From: Nitrososphaerota archaeon
Lineage (GTDB): Archaea; Thermoproteota; Nitrososphaeria; Nitrososphaerales; Nitrosopumilaceae
Length of the DNA: 44,876 bases
Direction: 5' to 3'
Assembly (NCBI GenBank): GCA_028867275.1
Contig: JAGWGU010000008.1
Location: forward strand, 1 to 44,876
Shown one piece after another: positions 1-8,421 of the stretch (positions are counted from its first letter, which is position 1; each line of letters starts with the position of its first letter). The position numbers and the translations under genes are program-made. The notes under the pieces were generated by a model. It did not search any database. It saw only the letters and a list, made by a program, of their open reading frames with translations, and was not told the DNA's origin.

Positions 1-219
1 GATGAATTTAAGATGCATTTGAAAGGAAACTGAATATGATTTCGTGTAGAAACCATCCGAAGTTAACCATTTTGTAGATCCAGTCATACAGTCAGATCTA
101 AAGCTTGTTTGATAGATAATCATCATTCAATGAAACGACGTACTAATTATTAGAAATACATTATAAAAAACATTTTGCTAAATTTAACAAACCTGTATAC
201 AAAATCTCATATGATGTGA

Positions 220-456
220 GCAAGGCACTGTTTGGAACTGGTTGGCCTTAAACATGACTTGAGAATTATGAACAAAAGTGATGGGAGAATTACATTTAAT
301 GGTATTATACCTAAATCTGCTCTAGAAAATGAATATGGTATTTCAACGATAGTATTTGAAATTGATAGGACAATATCACCCAGTTCACTTACTTCCCCTT
401 CTGATGACCAAAAGTTGGGATTGGCAATTGATAGGATAGAAATATTCAAAGAATGA
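220..456 (+). pseudogene. Remnant of a glycosyltransferase-like gene (C-terminal fragment)
   Basis: A short open frame that follows an in-frame stop at 217-219 and has no ATG start; the first usable start would be TTG at 232. The C-terminal part (SDDQKLGLAIDRIEIF) resembles the short tail found at the end of many surface-polysaccharide glycosyltransferases, where the pattern 'D-x-R/K-x-L-G-x-x-[IV]-x-x-I-x-[IVL]' is common; this comes from memory of the family and was not searched. The start carries the peptide GLKHDLRI, also present in the GT2 enzyme encoded on the opposite strand at 526-1551. No catalytic domain is present. A decayed or chimeric gene end is more likely than a functional 74-aa protein. 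Confidence 0.35.
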
Positions 457-525
457 AAAACTATGAAAAATACATTAACAAAATATTGTTCAGTTATTTT
501 TCTTTATTGTATAATACAAAAACTG

Positions 526-1551
526 TTAACTTCTAAGAATAAACCAAAGAAATTCCAAACCATATTTTATCGCCTTCAATTTTTTATCTGATTGAGTTTT
601 AGATATTCCTACTCTCTTTTTAAAAGTGATTGGTACCTCTACAATTCTCAAATCATGTTTGAGACCAGCCATGGTCATAAAGAGTGCGAACAAACCGCTA
701 CCTGGACTTATGATGACCTCTCCAGTATTGGAATCAGTAAAGTCTTGGATGATTTTTTCTAACGCATTTCGTCCTATGCATCTATATGAACAACCAACAT
801 CAGTCAGGTTTACAACCCCCATGTGAAGCAAACTAAAATATTTAATTTGAACAAGTTTTGCCAAGAAAAAATTTCCCCAAACATAAAACATCTTATTTTG
901 ATTTCCTTTCTCTGAAAGAACTTGAATTTGTCTTGTACCTATTGCCATGTCTGCATTATCTAAGTATGGGCTCATTTTTGCAATATCGTATCCACTAAAA
1001 GTTCCATCAGCTTCGGTTAGAACTATTATGTTGGCATCAGTCTTCAATGATTCTTTCAGTCCCATGACGCATGAGTGAGCATAGCCTTTGTTTGATTCCT
1101 TTCTGAAAACCTTTGCTCCACATCTTTCTGCAATATCTACAGTCTTGTCTGAACTATGATTGTCAATAACAAGAACATGTTTTACATTTCTCTGATTCTT
1201 GTAATCATTTACAACTTTCTCAATCACTGCTTCTTCATTATATGTTGGAATGATTACACAAATGATGGGGTTTTCAACCGGTTTGTATGTAAGATAGTGT
1301 AGGTCAGGATTAGTCTTGTAATGTTTTCTACTTGATGCATATGATAATGCGAATACAATCCATGATACATCCGCTAAAACGATCCATTTCAGATATGTAG
1401 AATAGTAGACTCTCTCAGCAAAATTCATTCCTTGTAATAATGATTGTAATCCATGAGTTGCCCAAAAATATAAATTAATTATGATAAAGCCTAAATTTAC
1501 TAAAAAAAGTATTGCAAAAGACAAAGCTATTGACACGTATAATTTTCCCAT
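526..1551 (-). CDS. GT2 family glycosyltransferase, membrane-anchored
   Basis: A 341-residue family 2 glycosyltransferase (GT-A fold), probably transferring a sugar from a nucleotide donor to a lipid carrier or glycan at the cytoplasmic face of the membrane. The N-terminus has two hydrophobic segments (about residues 5-30 and 50-72). The GT-A core begins near residue 95 with [10 protein letters not shown], followed by [10 protein letters not shown], the glycine-rich NKGYAHS, and LTEADGTF, where EADG takes the place of the usual DxD metal-binding motif. A further hydrophobic stretch lies at the C-terminus. It is divergent from rfbF across a 64-bp gap with an AT-rich element that could serve both genes. 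Donor and acceptor cannot be told from the sequence. Confidence 0.85.
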   Translation of the reverse strand: MGKLYVSIALSFAILFLVNLGFIIINLYFWATHGLQSLLQGMNFAERVYYSTYLKWIVLADVSWIVFALSYASSRKHYKTNPDLHYLTYKPVENPIICVIIPTYNEEAVIEKVVNDYKNQRNVKHVLVIDNHSSDKTVDIAERCGAKVFRKESNKGYAHSCVMGLKESLKTDANIIVLTEADGTFSGYDIAKMSPYLDNADMAIGTRQIQVLSEKGNQNKMFYVWGNFFLAKLVQIKYFSLLHMGVVNLTDVGCSYRCIGRNALEKIIQDFTDSNTGEVIISPGSGLFALFMTMAGLKHDLRIVEVPITFKKRVGISKTQSDKKLKAIKYGLEFLWFILRS

Positions 1552-1574
1552 ACCGTCTCAAATCTCAAAGACAA

Positions 1575-1592
1575 TAAATCAATATAATAATG
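1575..1592. promoter_or_regulatory. Shared AT-rich promoter element between GT2 and rfbF
   Basis: The AATATAATAA stretch lies about 30 bases before the rfbF ATG at 1616 and about 30 bases before the GT2 ATG at 1551 on the other strand. It is the only TATA-like sequence in the 64-bp gap, so it may act for both divergent genes. This is inferred from spacing only. Confidence 0.4.
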
Positions 1593-1615
1593 GTATGGTA
1601 ACAATATCTGTTGCC

Positions 1616-2380
1616 ATGAAGGCTGTGATACTAGCGGGAGGCCAAGGGACTAGAATCAGTGAAGAAACACACCTGAGACCAAAACCTATGGTCGAGATTG
1701 GCGGAAAACCCATCATTTGGCACATCATGAAAATTTATTCAAAATTTGATATCAATGATTTCATTATATGTCTAGGGTACAAGGGATATATGATAAAAGA
1801 ATACTTTGCCAATTATTTCTTGCATACCTCTGATGTTACAATAGATATCAAAAACAATGATATTGAAATTCATCAAATTAATGCAGAGCCATGGAGAGTA
1901 ACTCTGGTAGATACTGGAGAAAATACAATGACTGGTGGCAGAGTAAAACGTATATCGAAATACATTAATGAAACTTTTTGTCTGACATATGGAGATGGTC
2001 TAAGTGATATTGATATACCTGATACAATAAATTTCCATAAAAAAAATAAATTTCTAGCTACATTGGCTGCTGTGCAGCCTCCGGGAAAATTTGGTGCTTT
2101 ATCTTTAGATAAAGATCGCGTAACATCTTTTCAAGAAAAACCCAAAGGTGATTCCGCATGGATAAATGGAGGATTTTTTGTCTTTGAGCCTAGTATTATG
2201 GATCACATTGGTGGAGATACAACGATACTTGAACGTGAACCCTTGGAAACACTTGCAAGAAATGGCCAATTAGGAGCTTTTAAGCATCCAGGTTTCTGGC
2301 AACCAATGGATACATTGCGTGATAAAAATTATCTGGAAGAATTATGGTTGTCTGGCAACGCTCCATGGAAAATCTGGTAA
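1616..2380 (+). CDS. rfbF: Glucose-1-phosphate cytidylyltransferase
   Basis: A 254-residue nucleotidyltransferase that makes CDP-glucose from CTP and glucose-1-phosphate, the entry step to CDP-6-deoxyhexoses. The start at 1616 gives [17 protein letters not shown], the expected N-terminus; the open frame extends to 1481 but that would add a 45-residue tail and overlap the divergent gene. Family-typical features are [13 protein letters not shown], the [13 protein letters not shown] helix region, CLGYKGY, the [11 protein letters not shown] block and [10 protein letters not shown]. Length matches RfbF (about 257 aa). It is the first gene of a tight operon (3-bp gap to rfbG). Confidence 0.95.
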   Translation: MKAVILAGGQGTRISEETHLRPKPMVEIGGKPIIWHIMKIYSKFDINDFIICLGYKGYMIKEYFANYFLHTSDVTIDIKNNDIEIHQINAEPWRVTLVDTGENTMTGGRVKRISKYINETFCLTYGDGLSDIDIPDTINFHKKNKFLATLAAVQPPGKFGALSLDKDRVTSFQEKPKGDSAWINGGFFVFEPSIMDHIGGDTTILEREPLETLARNGQLGAFKHPGFWQPMDTLRDKNYLEELWLSGNAPWKIW

Positions 2381-2383
2381 AAG

Positions 2384-3481
2384 ATGAAACCACCGATTTT
2401 GTTGGATACTTTTTTTAAAGACAAGACTGTTTTTATCACTGGTCATACAGGCTTTATAGGATCATGGCTCTCCACATGGCTTTACATGTTAGGATCCAAA
2501 GTAGTTGGTTACGCACTAGATCCAAATACTTCTCCATCCATGTTCAAAACTTTGAATTTAGAGAAAAAAATTACCAGTATTGTAGGTGACATTAGGGACA
2601 GAGAACTATTAGGCTCATGTATTTCAGAAAGCAAACCTGACATTGTAATTCACTTGGCTGCTCAACCGTTGGTTTTATCATCCTATCAAAATCCTGTTTA
2701 TACCATTGAAACCAATGTGATGGGAACCGTAAATCTACTAGAATCAGTTAGAAAATTGTCAAGTGGAAAAGTGTGTATTAATTTTACTAGTGACAAATGT
2801 TATGATAATCGTGAGGTAGATTACTCTTACAAAGAAAATGACCCGTTGGGGGGACACGATCCATACAGTGCAAGTAAGGCTTCATCTGAGATTGTTACAT
2901 CTTCTTATCGCAAGTCCTTTTTTGACAATGATGGCGCAGTAAATCTTGCATCTGTTAGGGCTGGTAACGTAATAGGTGGAGGTGATTGGGCTGAAAATAG
3001 AATAGTTCCAGACGTTATAAGAGATCTTAGTACTAACAAAAGTGTCCAAATACGCAATCCTGATTCAGTTAGACCATGGCAGCATGTCTTGGAACCTATC
3101 TCTGGCCTTCTTTGGTTGTCTGTAAAAATGTGGAATGAACCAAATAAATTCAATGAAGCATGGAATTTTGGTCCAAATTCAACTATGACTGTAAAAGAAC
3201 TTGTCAATGAAATAATTCAATATTGGGGTAGAGGTGCATGGGTTAGTTCGCAGACTAATCTGAAACATGAGGCAAAATTGCTCAAACTTGATTGCTCAAA
3301 GGCAAAAAACTCTCTTGGATGGTCTCCTGTATATGATGTAAAAAAAACAATTGCTGAAACCGTTGCATGGTATAGAAATTACAAAGAGAATAATGTAGAT
3401 ATGTATGATTTTACTACACAACAGATTATTAATTACTGCAAAACCGCAAAATTAATTGGCCTTCCTTGGGCATCACAGTAG
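2384..3481 (+). CDS. rfbG: CDP-glucose 4,6-dehydratase
   Basis: A 365-residue short-chain dehydrogenase/reductase of the extended type that converts CDP-glucose to CDP-4-keto-6-deoxyglucose with bound NAD. The Rossmann motif is GHTGFIGSW near residue 20. The active-site region reads FTSDKCYDN (Thr, Asp, Lys of the dehydratase family), and the catalytic YxxxK is in DPYSASKAS. The C-terminus holds WNFGP and LGWSPVYD, typical of sugar-nucleotide dehydratases. It lies 3 bp after rfbF and 6 bp before the next SDR gene. No rfbH-type 3-dehydrase follows, so the product probably enters a different route from that of 3,6-dideoxyhexoses. Confidence 0.95.
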   Translation: MKPPILLDTFFKDKTVFITGHTGFIGSWLSTWLYMLGSKVVGYALDPNTSPSMFKTLNLEKKITSIVGDIRDRELLGSCISESKPDIVIHLAAQPLVLSSYQNPVYTIETNVMGTVNLLESVRKLSSGKVCINFTSDKCYDNREVDYSYKENDPLGGHDPYSASKASSEIVTSSYRKSFFDNDGAVNLASVRAGNVIGGGDWAENRIVPDVIRDLSTNKSVQIRNPDSVRPWQHVLEPISGLLWLSVKMWNEPNKFNEAWNFGPNSTMTVKELVNEIIQYWGRGAWVSSQTNLKHEAKLLKLDCSKAKNSLGWSPVYDVKKTIAETVAWYRNYKENNVDMYDFTTQQIINYCKTAKLIGLPWASQ

Positions 3482-3487
3482 GATGTT

Positions 3488-4438
3488 ATGAGTCGTATTC
3501 TAATTACAGGTGCCGGAGGATTTGTTGGTGCAAATCTAGTACGTGATCTTGTAAAATCAAAACATAATGTATCAATTGTTGTAAGAAGACAATCCAACTT
3601 GTGGAGATTAAAAGACGTACTATCTCATATTGGTGTAAACCATGTGGATATGACTGATATTGCAGAAATTAATAAAGTAATAAAAAAAACTCAGCCTGAC
3701 ATTGTGTATCACTTAGCTGCACATGGTGGTTATCCATTTCAGCAAGATCTTGATACCATAATTAAGACAAATTTAATCTCTAGCGTAAATCTGATGCATG
3801 CGTTAAGTAATCATTGTAATCAATGTAAATTTATCAATACAGGTAGTTCTTCAGAATATGGGCCAAAACAGAGAGCTATGAGAGAAAGCGATGTCACAGA
3901 TCCAATATCTGTATATGGAATAACAAAATTGTCTCAGACACTTTTTGCAAAATACTTTAATAAAAAATACAATATGCATACAGTTACACTTAGGTTATTT
4001 TCTGTCTATGGTCCATATGAAGAGCCTGGAAGATTAATTCATGATATAATGATGGCATTGGTAAACAAGAAAGAACTGAAATTATCTTCTCCTAAGCCTA
4101 GGAGAGATTTCATACATATGGACGATGTAATATCTGCCCTAAAAAAAGCAGCACTTGTCAAAGGCGCAAAAGGCAAAGTCTTCAATATTGGATCTGGAAG
4201 AGACTATTCTGTTAGAGATGCTTTGGATATTGCATGTAAAGTCACTGATACAAAACTCAAAGTAAAATGGGGCATAGAAGAAAAGAGTCGTTCATTTAAT
4301 TCAAACTCAAAATGGATTGCTGATATTACAAATGCAAATAAAATATTAAAATGGAAACCTGTTATACCATTTAGGGAAGGGTTGTTAAAGACTTATGAGT
4401 GGTATTATAACAATGTGAAAATCTATGCAAACAGATGA
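3488..4438 (+). CDS. NAD-dependent epimerase/reductase (extended SDR), CDP-sugar operon
   Basis: A 316-residue extended SDR. The nucleotide-binding motif is GAGGFVGANL, the Ser of the triad is in TGSSSEYG, and the YxxxK motif is YGITK. PRRDFIHMDD and FNIGSGRDYS are typical of the nucleotide-sugar epimerase and RfbJ/paratose-synthase-like groups. It probably acts on CDP-4-keto-6-deoxyglucose from RfbG or on a derivative made with the transketolase pair downstream, either reducing the 4-keto group or epimerising. The stop overlaps the next start by 14 bases, indicating tight co-translation. The exact reaction cannot be assigned. Confidence 0.85.
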   Translation: MSRILITGAGGFVGANLVRDLVKSKHNVSIVVRRQSNLWRLKDVLSHIGVNHVDMTDIAEINKVIKKTQPDIVYHLAAHGGYPFQQDLDTIIKTNLISSVNLMHALSNHCNQCKFINTGSSSEYGPKQRAMRESDVTDPISVYGITKLSQTLFAKYFNKKYNMHTVTLRLFSVYGPYEEPGRLIHDIMMALVNKKELKLSSPKPRRDFIHMDDVISALKKAALVKGAKGKVFNIGSGRDYSVRDALDIACKVTDTKLKVKWGIEEKSRSFNSNSKWIADITNANKILKWKPVIPFREGLLKTYEWYYNNVKIYANR

Positions 4439-5243
4439 AAATGAAAAACTAAAAGCTCTTGCAAATACAATAAGAAAACATGTATTGAATATGGTAATGC
4501 ATGCCCAAAGCTCTCATATTGGTGCAAGCTATTCTATAGTTGAAATTCTTGTTACACTCTATACAAATATTCTAAAAATCGATCCAAAAAATCCTACTGA
4601 TCCATATCGAGATAAATTTCTGCTAAGTAAAGCTCATGGTAGTACTGCGCTATATGCCATATTGGCAGAGGTTGGATTTTTTCCCTTGGAATACCTGAAC
4701 AGATACTATGTAGATGATAGTATACTGCCAGGTCATCTGGATAGGGAATCAGTGCCTGGAATAGAATTTTCTATGGGCTCATTGGGTCATGGGCTATCTG
4801 TTGGTGTCGGGATGGCAATTGCAAATAGACAAACCAAAAATCCTGGACGTATTTTTGTCCTTCTAAGTGATGGTGAATGTAATGAAGGAAGCGTATGGGA
4901 AGCAATAATGTTGGCATCTCATCTCAAGCTTGCAAATCTTACTGTGATTGTAGACTATAATAAAATTCAAAGTTTTGGTCGTACCAACGAAGTCATCAAT
5001 CAAGAACCTGTACTGGATAGATGGAGAGCATTTGGTTGGGATGTTTGGGAGGTTGACGGCCACAACTTTGATGGATTACTTGATGCCCTACGAGCACCAC
5101 ACACTGGGCCTAAGGTAATAATTGCACATACAGTAAAGGGAAAAGGAGTTTCGTTTATGGAAGATACACTAGACTGGCATTATAAATCACCAAATAAAGA
5201 GCAGTATGAGCAGGCCATGCATGAATTGGAGAATCTAGATTGA
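4425..5243 (+). CDS. Transketolase, N-terminal (TPP-binding) subunit
   Basis: A 272-residue N-terminal half of a two-subunit transketolase. It carries the thiamine-pyrophosphate motif GDGECNEGSVWEA followed about 25 residues later by VDYNKIQS, plus HLDRES and FSMGSLGHGLSVGVG, as in the archaeal split enzymes. The partner follows with a TTGA overlap. Location directly after rfbF, rfbG and an SDR suggests a role in sugar-nucleotide modification, for example ketol (C2) transfer to a 4-keto CDP-sugar, and not only central carbon metabolism. A general transketolase role remains possible, because this could be the cell's only copy. Confidence 0.9.
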   Translation: MQTDENEKLKALANTIRKHVLNMVMHAQSSHIGASYSIVEILVTLYTNILKIDPKNPTDPYRDKFLLSKAHGSTALYAILAEVGFFPLEYLNRYYVDDSILPGHLDRESVPGIEFSMGSLGHGLSVGVGMAIANRQTKNPGRIFVLLSDGECNEGSVWEAIMLASHLKLANLTVIVDYNKIQSFGRTNEVINQEPVLDRWRAFGWDVWEVDGHNFDGLLDALRAPHTGPKVIIAHTVKGKGVSFMEDTLDWHYKSPNKEQYEQAMHELENLD

Positions 5244-6145
5244 GAACCACATTCATTAACACTTTAAGGGATCTGGCAAGAAAAGATGAACGTGTATTTT
5301 TAATAACAATTGACATGGGTTATTCAGTTCTAGAACAATTCAGAGAAGAATTTCCAGACCGTTTTCTAAACACCGGTATTGCAGAACAAAACGCTATAGG
5401 AGTTGCTGCAGGACTAGCTCTCTCAGGTAAAATTGTATATGTTTACAGCATAATTCCATTTGTCACCATGCGTTGCTTTGAGCAAGTCCGACTAGATTTG
5501 GCATATAATAATGCTAATGTAAAATTAGTTGGGATTGGTGCTGGAATGACATATGGGCCTTTTGGTGCAAGTCATCATTCCATAGAAGACATTGCGATAA
5601 TGAGATCAATTCCAAATATGACTGTTCTATGTCCAGGAGACCCAATAGAAACAGAACAGCTAACTCGGCAGAGTTATGAGATTAAAAGTCCGGTGTATAT
5701 ACGACTAGGTAAGAATGGAGAGCCAAAAATACATTCAGAAGAAACCAAAATCAAATTAGGATATGCAACACAAGTAACAGAAGGAAATGATCTAATACTC
5801 ATTACAACTAGCAATATGCTAGAAAAAGGAAAAAAATGGGTAGATGAATGGAAAGAGGAGGGAATATCTGTCCGTCTCATAAGTATGCATACGATAAAGC
5901 CATTTGATGTACAGGCAGTCAAAGAATTAATTGATCACAACATACCAATTATCACATTAGAAGAACATAACATCATTGGAGGATTGGGTAGTGCAGTTGC
6001 AGAAGTTATCGCTGAAAGTGGCAAGGCTGTAAGTTTCAAACGAATTGGAGTTCCAGACAAATATTCTCACTATGTTGGTTCTCATGAATTTCAACGAGAG
6101 AAATTTGGTATAGCAAAAAAACCAGACATAAAATTTAGAAAATGA
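5240..6145 (+). CDS. Transketolase, C-terminal (pyrimidine-binding) subunit
   Basis: A 301-residue partner of the preceding gene, containing the Pyr domain and the C-terminal transketolase domain. TGIAEQNAIGVAAGLA holds the conserved Glu that activates the TPP aminopyrimidine. GPFGASHHSIEDIA and the VYIRLGK stretch are family-typical. Translation appears to start at a TTG that overlaps the stop of the N-terminal subunit gene (TTGA). ITLEEHNIIGGLGSAV marks the C-terminal domain. With the N-terminal subunit it should form an alpha2-beta2 type transketolase. It is the last gene of the rfbF operon, with a 103-bp gap after it. Confidence 0.9.
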   Translation: MRTTFINTLRDLARKDERVFLITIDMGYSVLEQFREEFPDRFLNTGIAEQNAIGVAAGLALSGKIVYVYSIIPFVTMRCFEQVRLDLAYNNANVKLVGIGAGMTYGPFGASHHSIEDIAIMRSIPNMTVLCPGDPIETEQLTRQSYEIKSPVYIRLGKNGEPKIHSEETKIKLGYATQVTEGNDLILITTSNMLEKGKKWVDEWKEEGISVRLISMHTIKPFDVQAVKELIDHNIPIITLEEHNIIGGLGSAVAEVIAESGKAVSFKRIGVPDKYSHYVGSHEFQREKFGIAKKPDIKFRK

Positions 6146-6210
6146 CTAATTAATTCAAATGTGATATCCTAGATATTTTGATTAAATCCAAATATGTTTC
6201 ATCAAGAATA

Positions 6211-6218
6211 TTTATACA
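6211..6218 (+). promoter_or_regulatory. TATA box of the flippase-like gene
   Basis: TTTATACA lies about 35 bases before the ATG at 6249, which implies a very short 5' leader. An ATG at 6238 is closer to leaderless spacing but opens only a four-codon frame. Confidence 0.5.
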
Positions 6219-6248
6219 TGTTAATTATCCCAGTTTCATGAAGCTAAA

Positions 6249-7208
6249 ATGAAACCTGTCTCCTTACGTAATAAATTAGTCATAACTATTATTTTATTTG
6301 TATTATTCTATGCATTGCTTGCAATATATTCTGATATTGACAAAATTAAGACAAATTATCAAAATATCAACTTATCATACGTTGGTCCTATGTTGGGAAT
6401 TCTGCTAGGTTCCATGTTTTTAAGAAGTTTGCTTCAACGTTTTCTCTTACACAATATTGGTATCAAAATTTCAAAAAAAGAAAGTTATCTATTGTTTTTG
6501 TCTGGACTTTCTATGCTAATTACCCCTGGGGGAGCTGGACAAGTGATAAAATCTCACTTTATACAAAAGAAATATGGATACTCTATTTCAAAATCTCTAC
6601 CGCTTGTCTTTGCTGAAAGATTTTATGATCTCGTGGCTATTGTAGTAGTTGTTTTGTTCACTCTTATTTTTTACCGTGTTCTCGAATCTGCAATAATTGT
6701 TTTCATATCCTGTATTCTATTAGTTGTCATATATCTGGTGATAAAAAATCTCAAATTCACAAAAACCTTTCAACCAGTTCTCAATAAGATACGTCTTCTT
6801 CGAAACTTGTCTGATACTGATTCAGAATTTAAATTTTCATTAGAAAAATTTTTCCAGACTAGAATTATCATCATATCTTCTTTTATTGCAATAGTGGCAT
6901 TTCTTCTGGAAGGAGTGACTATGTATCTTGGCTTTCTAACATTTGGAATCGATCTAGGATACATCAAAACATTTCAAGTTTATTATACGTCAGTCTTGTT
7001 TGGAACAATTTCATTTATTCCTGGTGGAGTAGGGGTATTGGAGGGAACATTTACAAAACTTATGCTAAAAGATGGTTTTGATATATCTCTTATCACGTCG
7101 TTGATTATATTCATACGAATTGTTACAATGTGGTTTGCTACAGCATTAGGTTTTGTTGCGACGTATTTTACCATGTCTGATAAAAAGAAATCCAATCAAC
7201 TGACGTAA
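6249..7208 (+). CDS. LPG synthase TM-domain/AglD-like flippase-fold membrane protein
   Basis: A 319-residue polytopic membrane protein of the lysylphosphatidylglycerol synthase transmembrane family (PF03706, UPF0104). About eight hydrophobic helices are visible, the first near residues 10-27. Diagnostic features are LRSLLQRFLL, the TPGGAGQVIKSHF loop and the late FIPGGVGVLEGTF motif. No catalytic aminoacyl-transfer domain follows, so the protein is the bare membrane domain, as in archaeal AglD-neighbour proteins thought to handle lipid-linked sugars. It probably works in transport or assembly of lipid-linked glycan; this is inference from context. It has its own TATA box and is convergent with the next gene. 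Confidence 0.85.
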   Translation: MKPVSLRNKLVITIILFVLFYALLAIYSDIDKIKTNYQNINLSYVGPMLGILLGSMFLRSLLQRFLLHNIGIKISKKESYLLFLSGLSMLITPGGAGQVIKSHFIQKKYGYSISKSLPLVFAERFYDLVAIVVVVLFTLIFYRVLESAIIVFISCILLVVIYLVIKNLKFTKTFQPVLNKIRLLRNLSDTDSEFKFSLEKFFQTRIIIISSFIAIVAFLLEGVTMYLGFLTFGIDLGYIKTFQVYYTSVLFGTISFIPGGVGVLEGTFTKLMLKDGFDISLITSLIIFIRIVTMWFATALGFVATYFTMSDKKKSNQLT

Positions 7209-7239
7209 TTTATCTGATGAAGTAAAATTACCAATGTTT

Positions 7240-8256
7240 CTAGGCTCTCTGGGCAATAATTCCTAGATTGCCAACATAAAGAGGCAAATTTACTGACTCT
7301 AAACCGGTTTTAGATATGATCTTTTCTAATACATCAAATGTTTTCTTTCCTGTTGGCAAGAGCTGAATTATGCGTCCTATGCTTATGGTATTTTTTACAG
7401 GAAAAACAGAATGTACCTTAAAATGATTCTTCTCAAATATGGTTCTCATAGTATTAAGGTCGTATAAATAAGCATGACCAATATCAAAAATGGGAGATCG
7501 TTCCCCTAAAATTTTTGCTGAAAGTGAATTTACATTATGATTTATTGCCAATATGAAACCATTCTGTTTGAGAGTTTTATGACAGTTTTCAAGAAATTTA
7601 TTGGGTTCTGTTACATGATCAAAAGTTTGGAAGAATGTTATGACATCAAATTGTTCTGGTTCAAACATGTTTTCATCAAACATGCCTTCCTTTATCTTTG
7701 ATTTTATGTTGATGCCAGCTCTTTCTATTGCATCGTGACTGGGTTCTACGCCAACAATATTTGTAAATCCAAATTCTTGTGCTTTTTCCAGCATAAAACC
7801 ATTAGCACAACCAATATCAAGATAAGAGTCCCTCTTTATTCCAAAATTTTTAATCAAATGTTCTAAATACTTACCATAGGTCCTCTTTAGAGGAGTATTC
7901 TCATTTACATCGGTGTAAGTGCATTTGCTGTCGTGATATAGTTTAGGTAAATCATTGTGACTAATAATTGGATCTGAACGTACTAGACCACATGTGTTAC
8001 ATTTGACCATTTTGTAATGATAATAATCACGCTTACGTCTTGGAGCATAGGGCTCTGAATCAATACCATCTGATGGCAATTTTTCTTTGTATACTAAACT
8101 TGCATTGTTAAGTGTATTGCATATTGCACAACGTGTTTGAATCAGCATAAACATCCTATTTTTATCGATAATAAAAACATGTTCTGCATTGATTGGGAAC
8201 ATCATGAGTTTCTTTCTTGAATTTCCTAAAGACAGTGAAATATCATTTTTTAACAT
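7240..8256 (-). CDS. Class I SAM-dependent methyltransferase with N-terminal zinc ribbon
   Basis: A 338-residue methyltransferase. The N-terminal part carries two CxxC pairs (residues 43/46 and 86/89, CAIC and CNTC), like the zinc-binding domain of sugar C-methyltransferases. SAM motif I is YLDIGCANGF near residue 145, followed by VGVEPS and FFQTFDHV. Sugar C-methyltransferases of the TylC3/CloU type are about 410 residues because of an extra C-terminal domain that seems absent here. It could methylate a deoxysugar or glycan. The true start may be 8148 (MLIQTRCAIC), because the first 36 residues are not family-like. Confidence 0.8.
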   Translation of the reverse strand: MLKNDISLSLGNSRKKLMMFPINAEHVFIIDKNRMFMLIQTRCAICNTLNNASLVYKEKLPSDGIDSEPYAPRRKRDYYHYKMVKCNTCGLVRSDPIISHNDLPKLYHDSKCTYTDVNENTPLKRTYGKYLEHLIKNFGIKRDSYLDIGCANGFMLEKAQEFGFTNIVGVEPSHDAIERAGINIKSKIKEGMFDENMFEPEQFDVITFFQTFDHVTEPNKFLENCHKTLKQNGFILAINHNVNSLSAKILGERSPIFDIGHAYLYDLNTMRTIFEKNHFKVHSVFPVKNTISIGRIIQLLPTGKKTFDVLEKIISKTGLESVNLPLYVGNLGIIAQRA

Positions 8257-8421
8257 GAGAAATTATGTACATCAAAATGTGTCATGGGAAAAATAATTGA
8301 GTGATATTCTGTTTTATATAAAATCAGTTATTAGAAAGTTAATCTCATCAAGGAAACATTTTCAAAGGTGTATATGTTATCTTTTTAATCTAATCCATAC
8401 ATTTTCAAGCATTTACAAATT

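Noticed and set aside
1481-1615. N-terminal extension of rfbF
   Set aside because: It would overlap the divergent GT2 gene and add 45 residues not found in the family.
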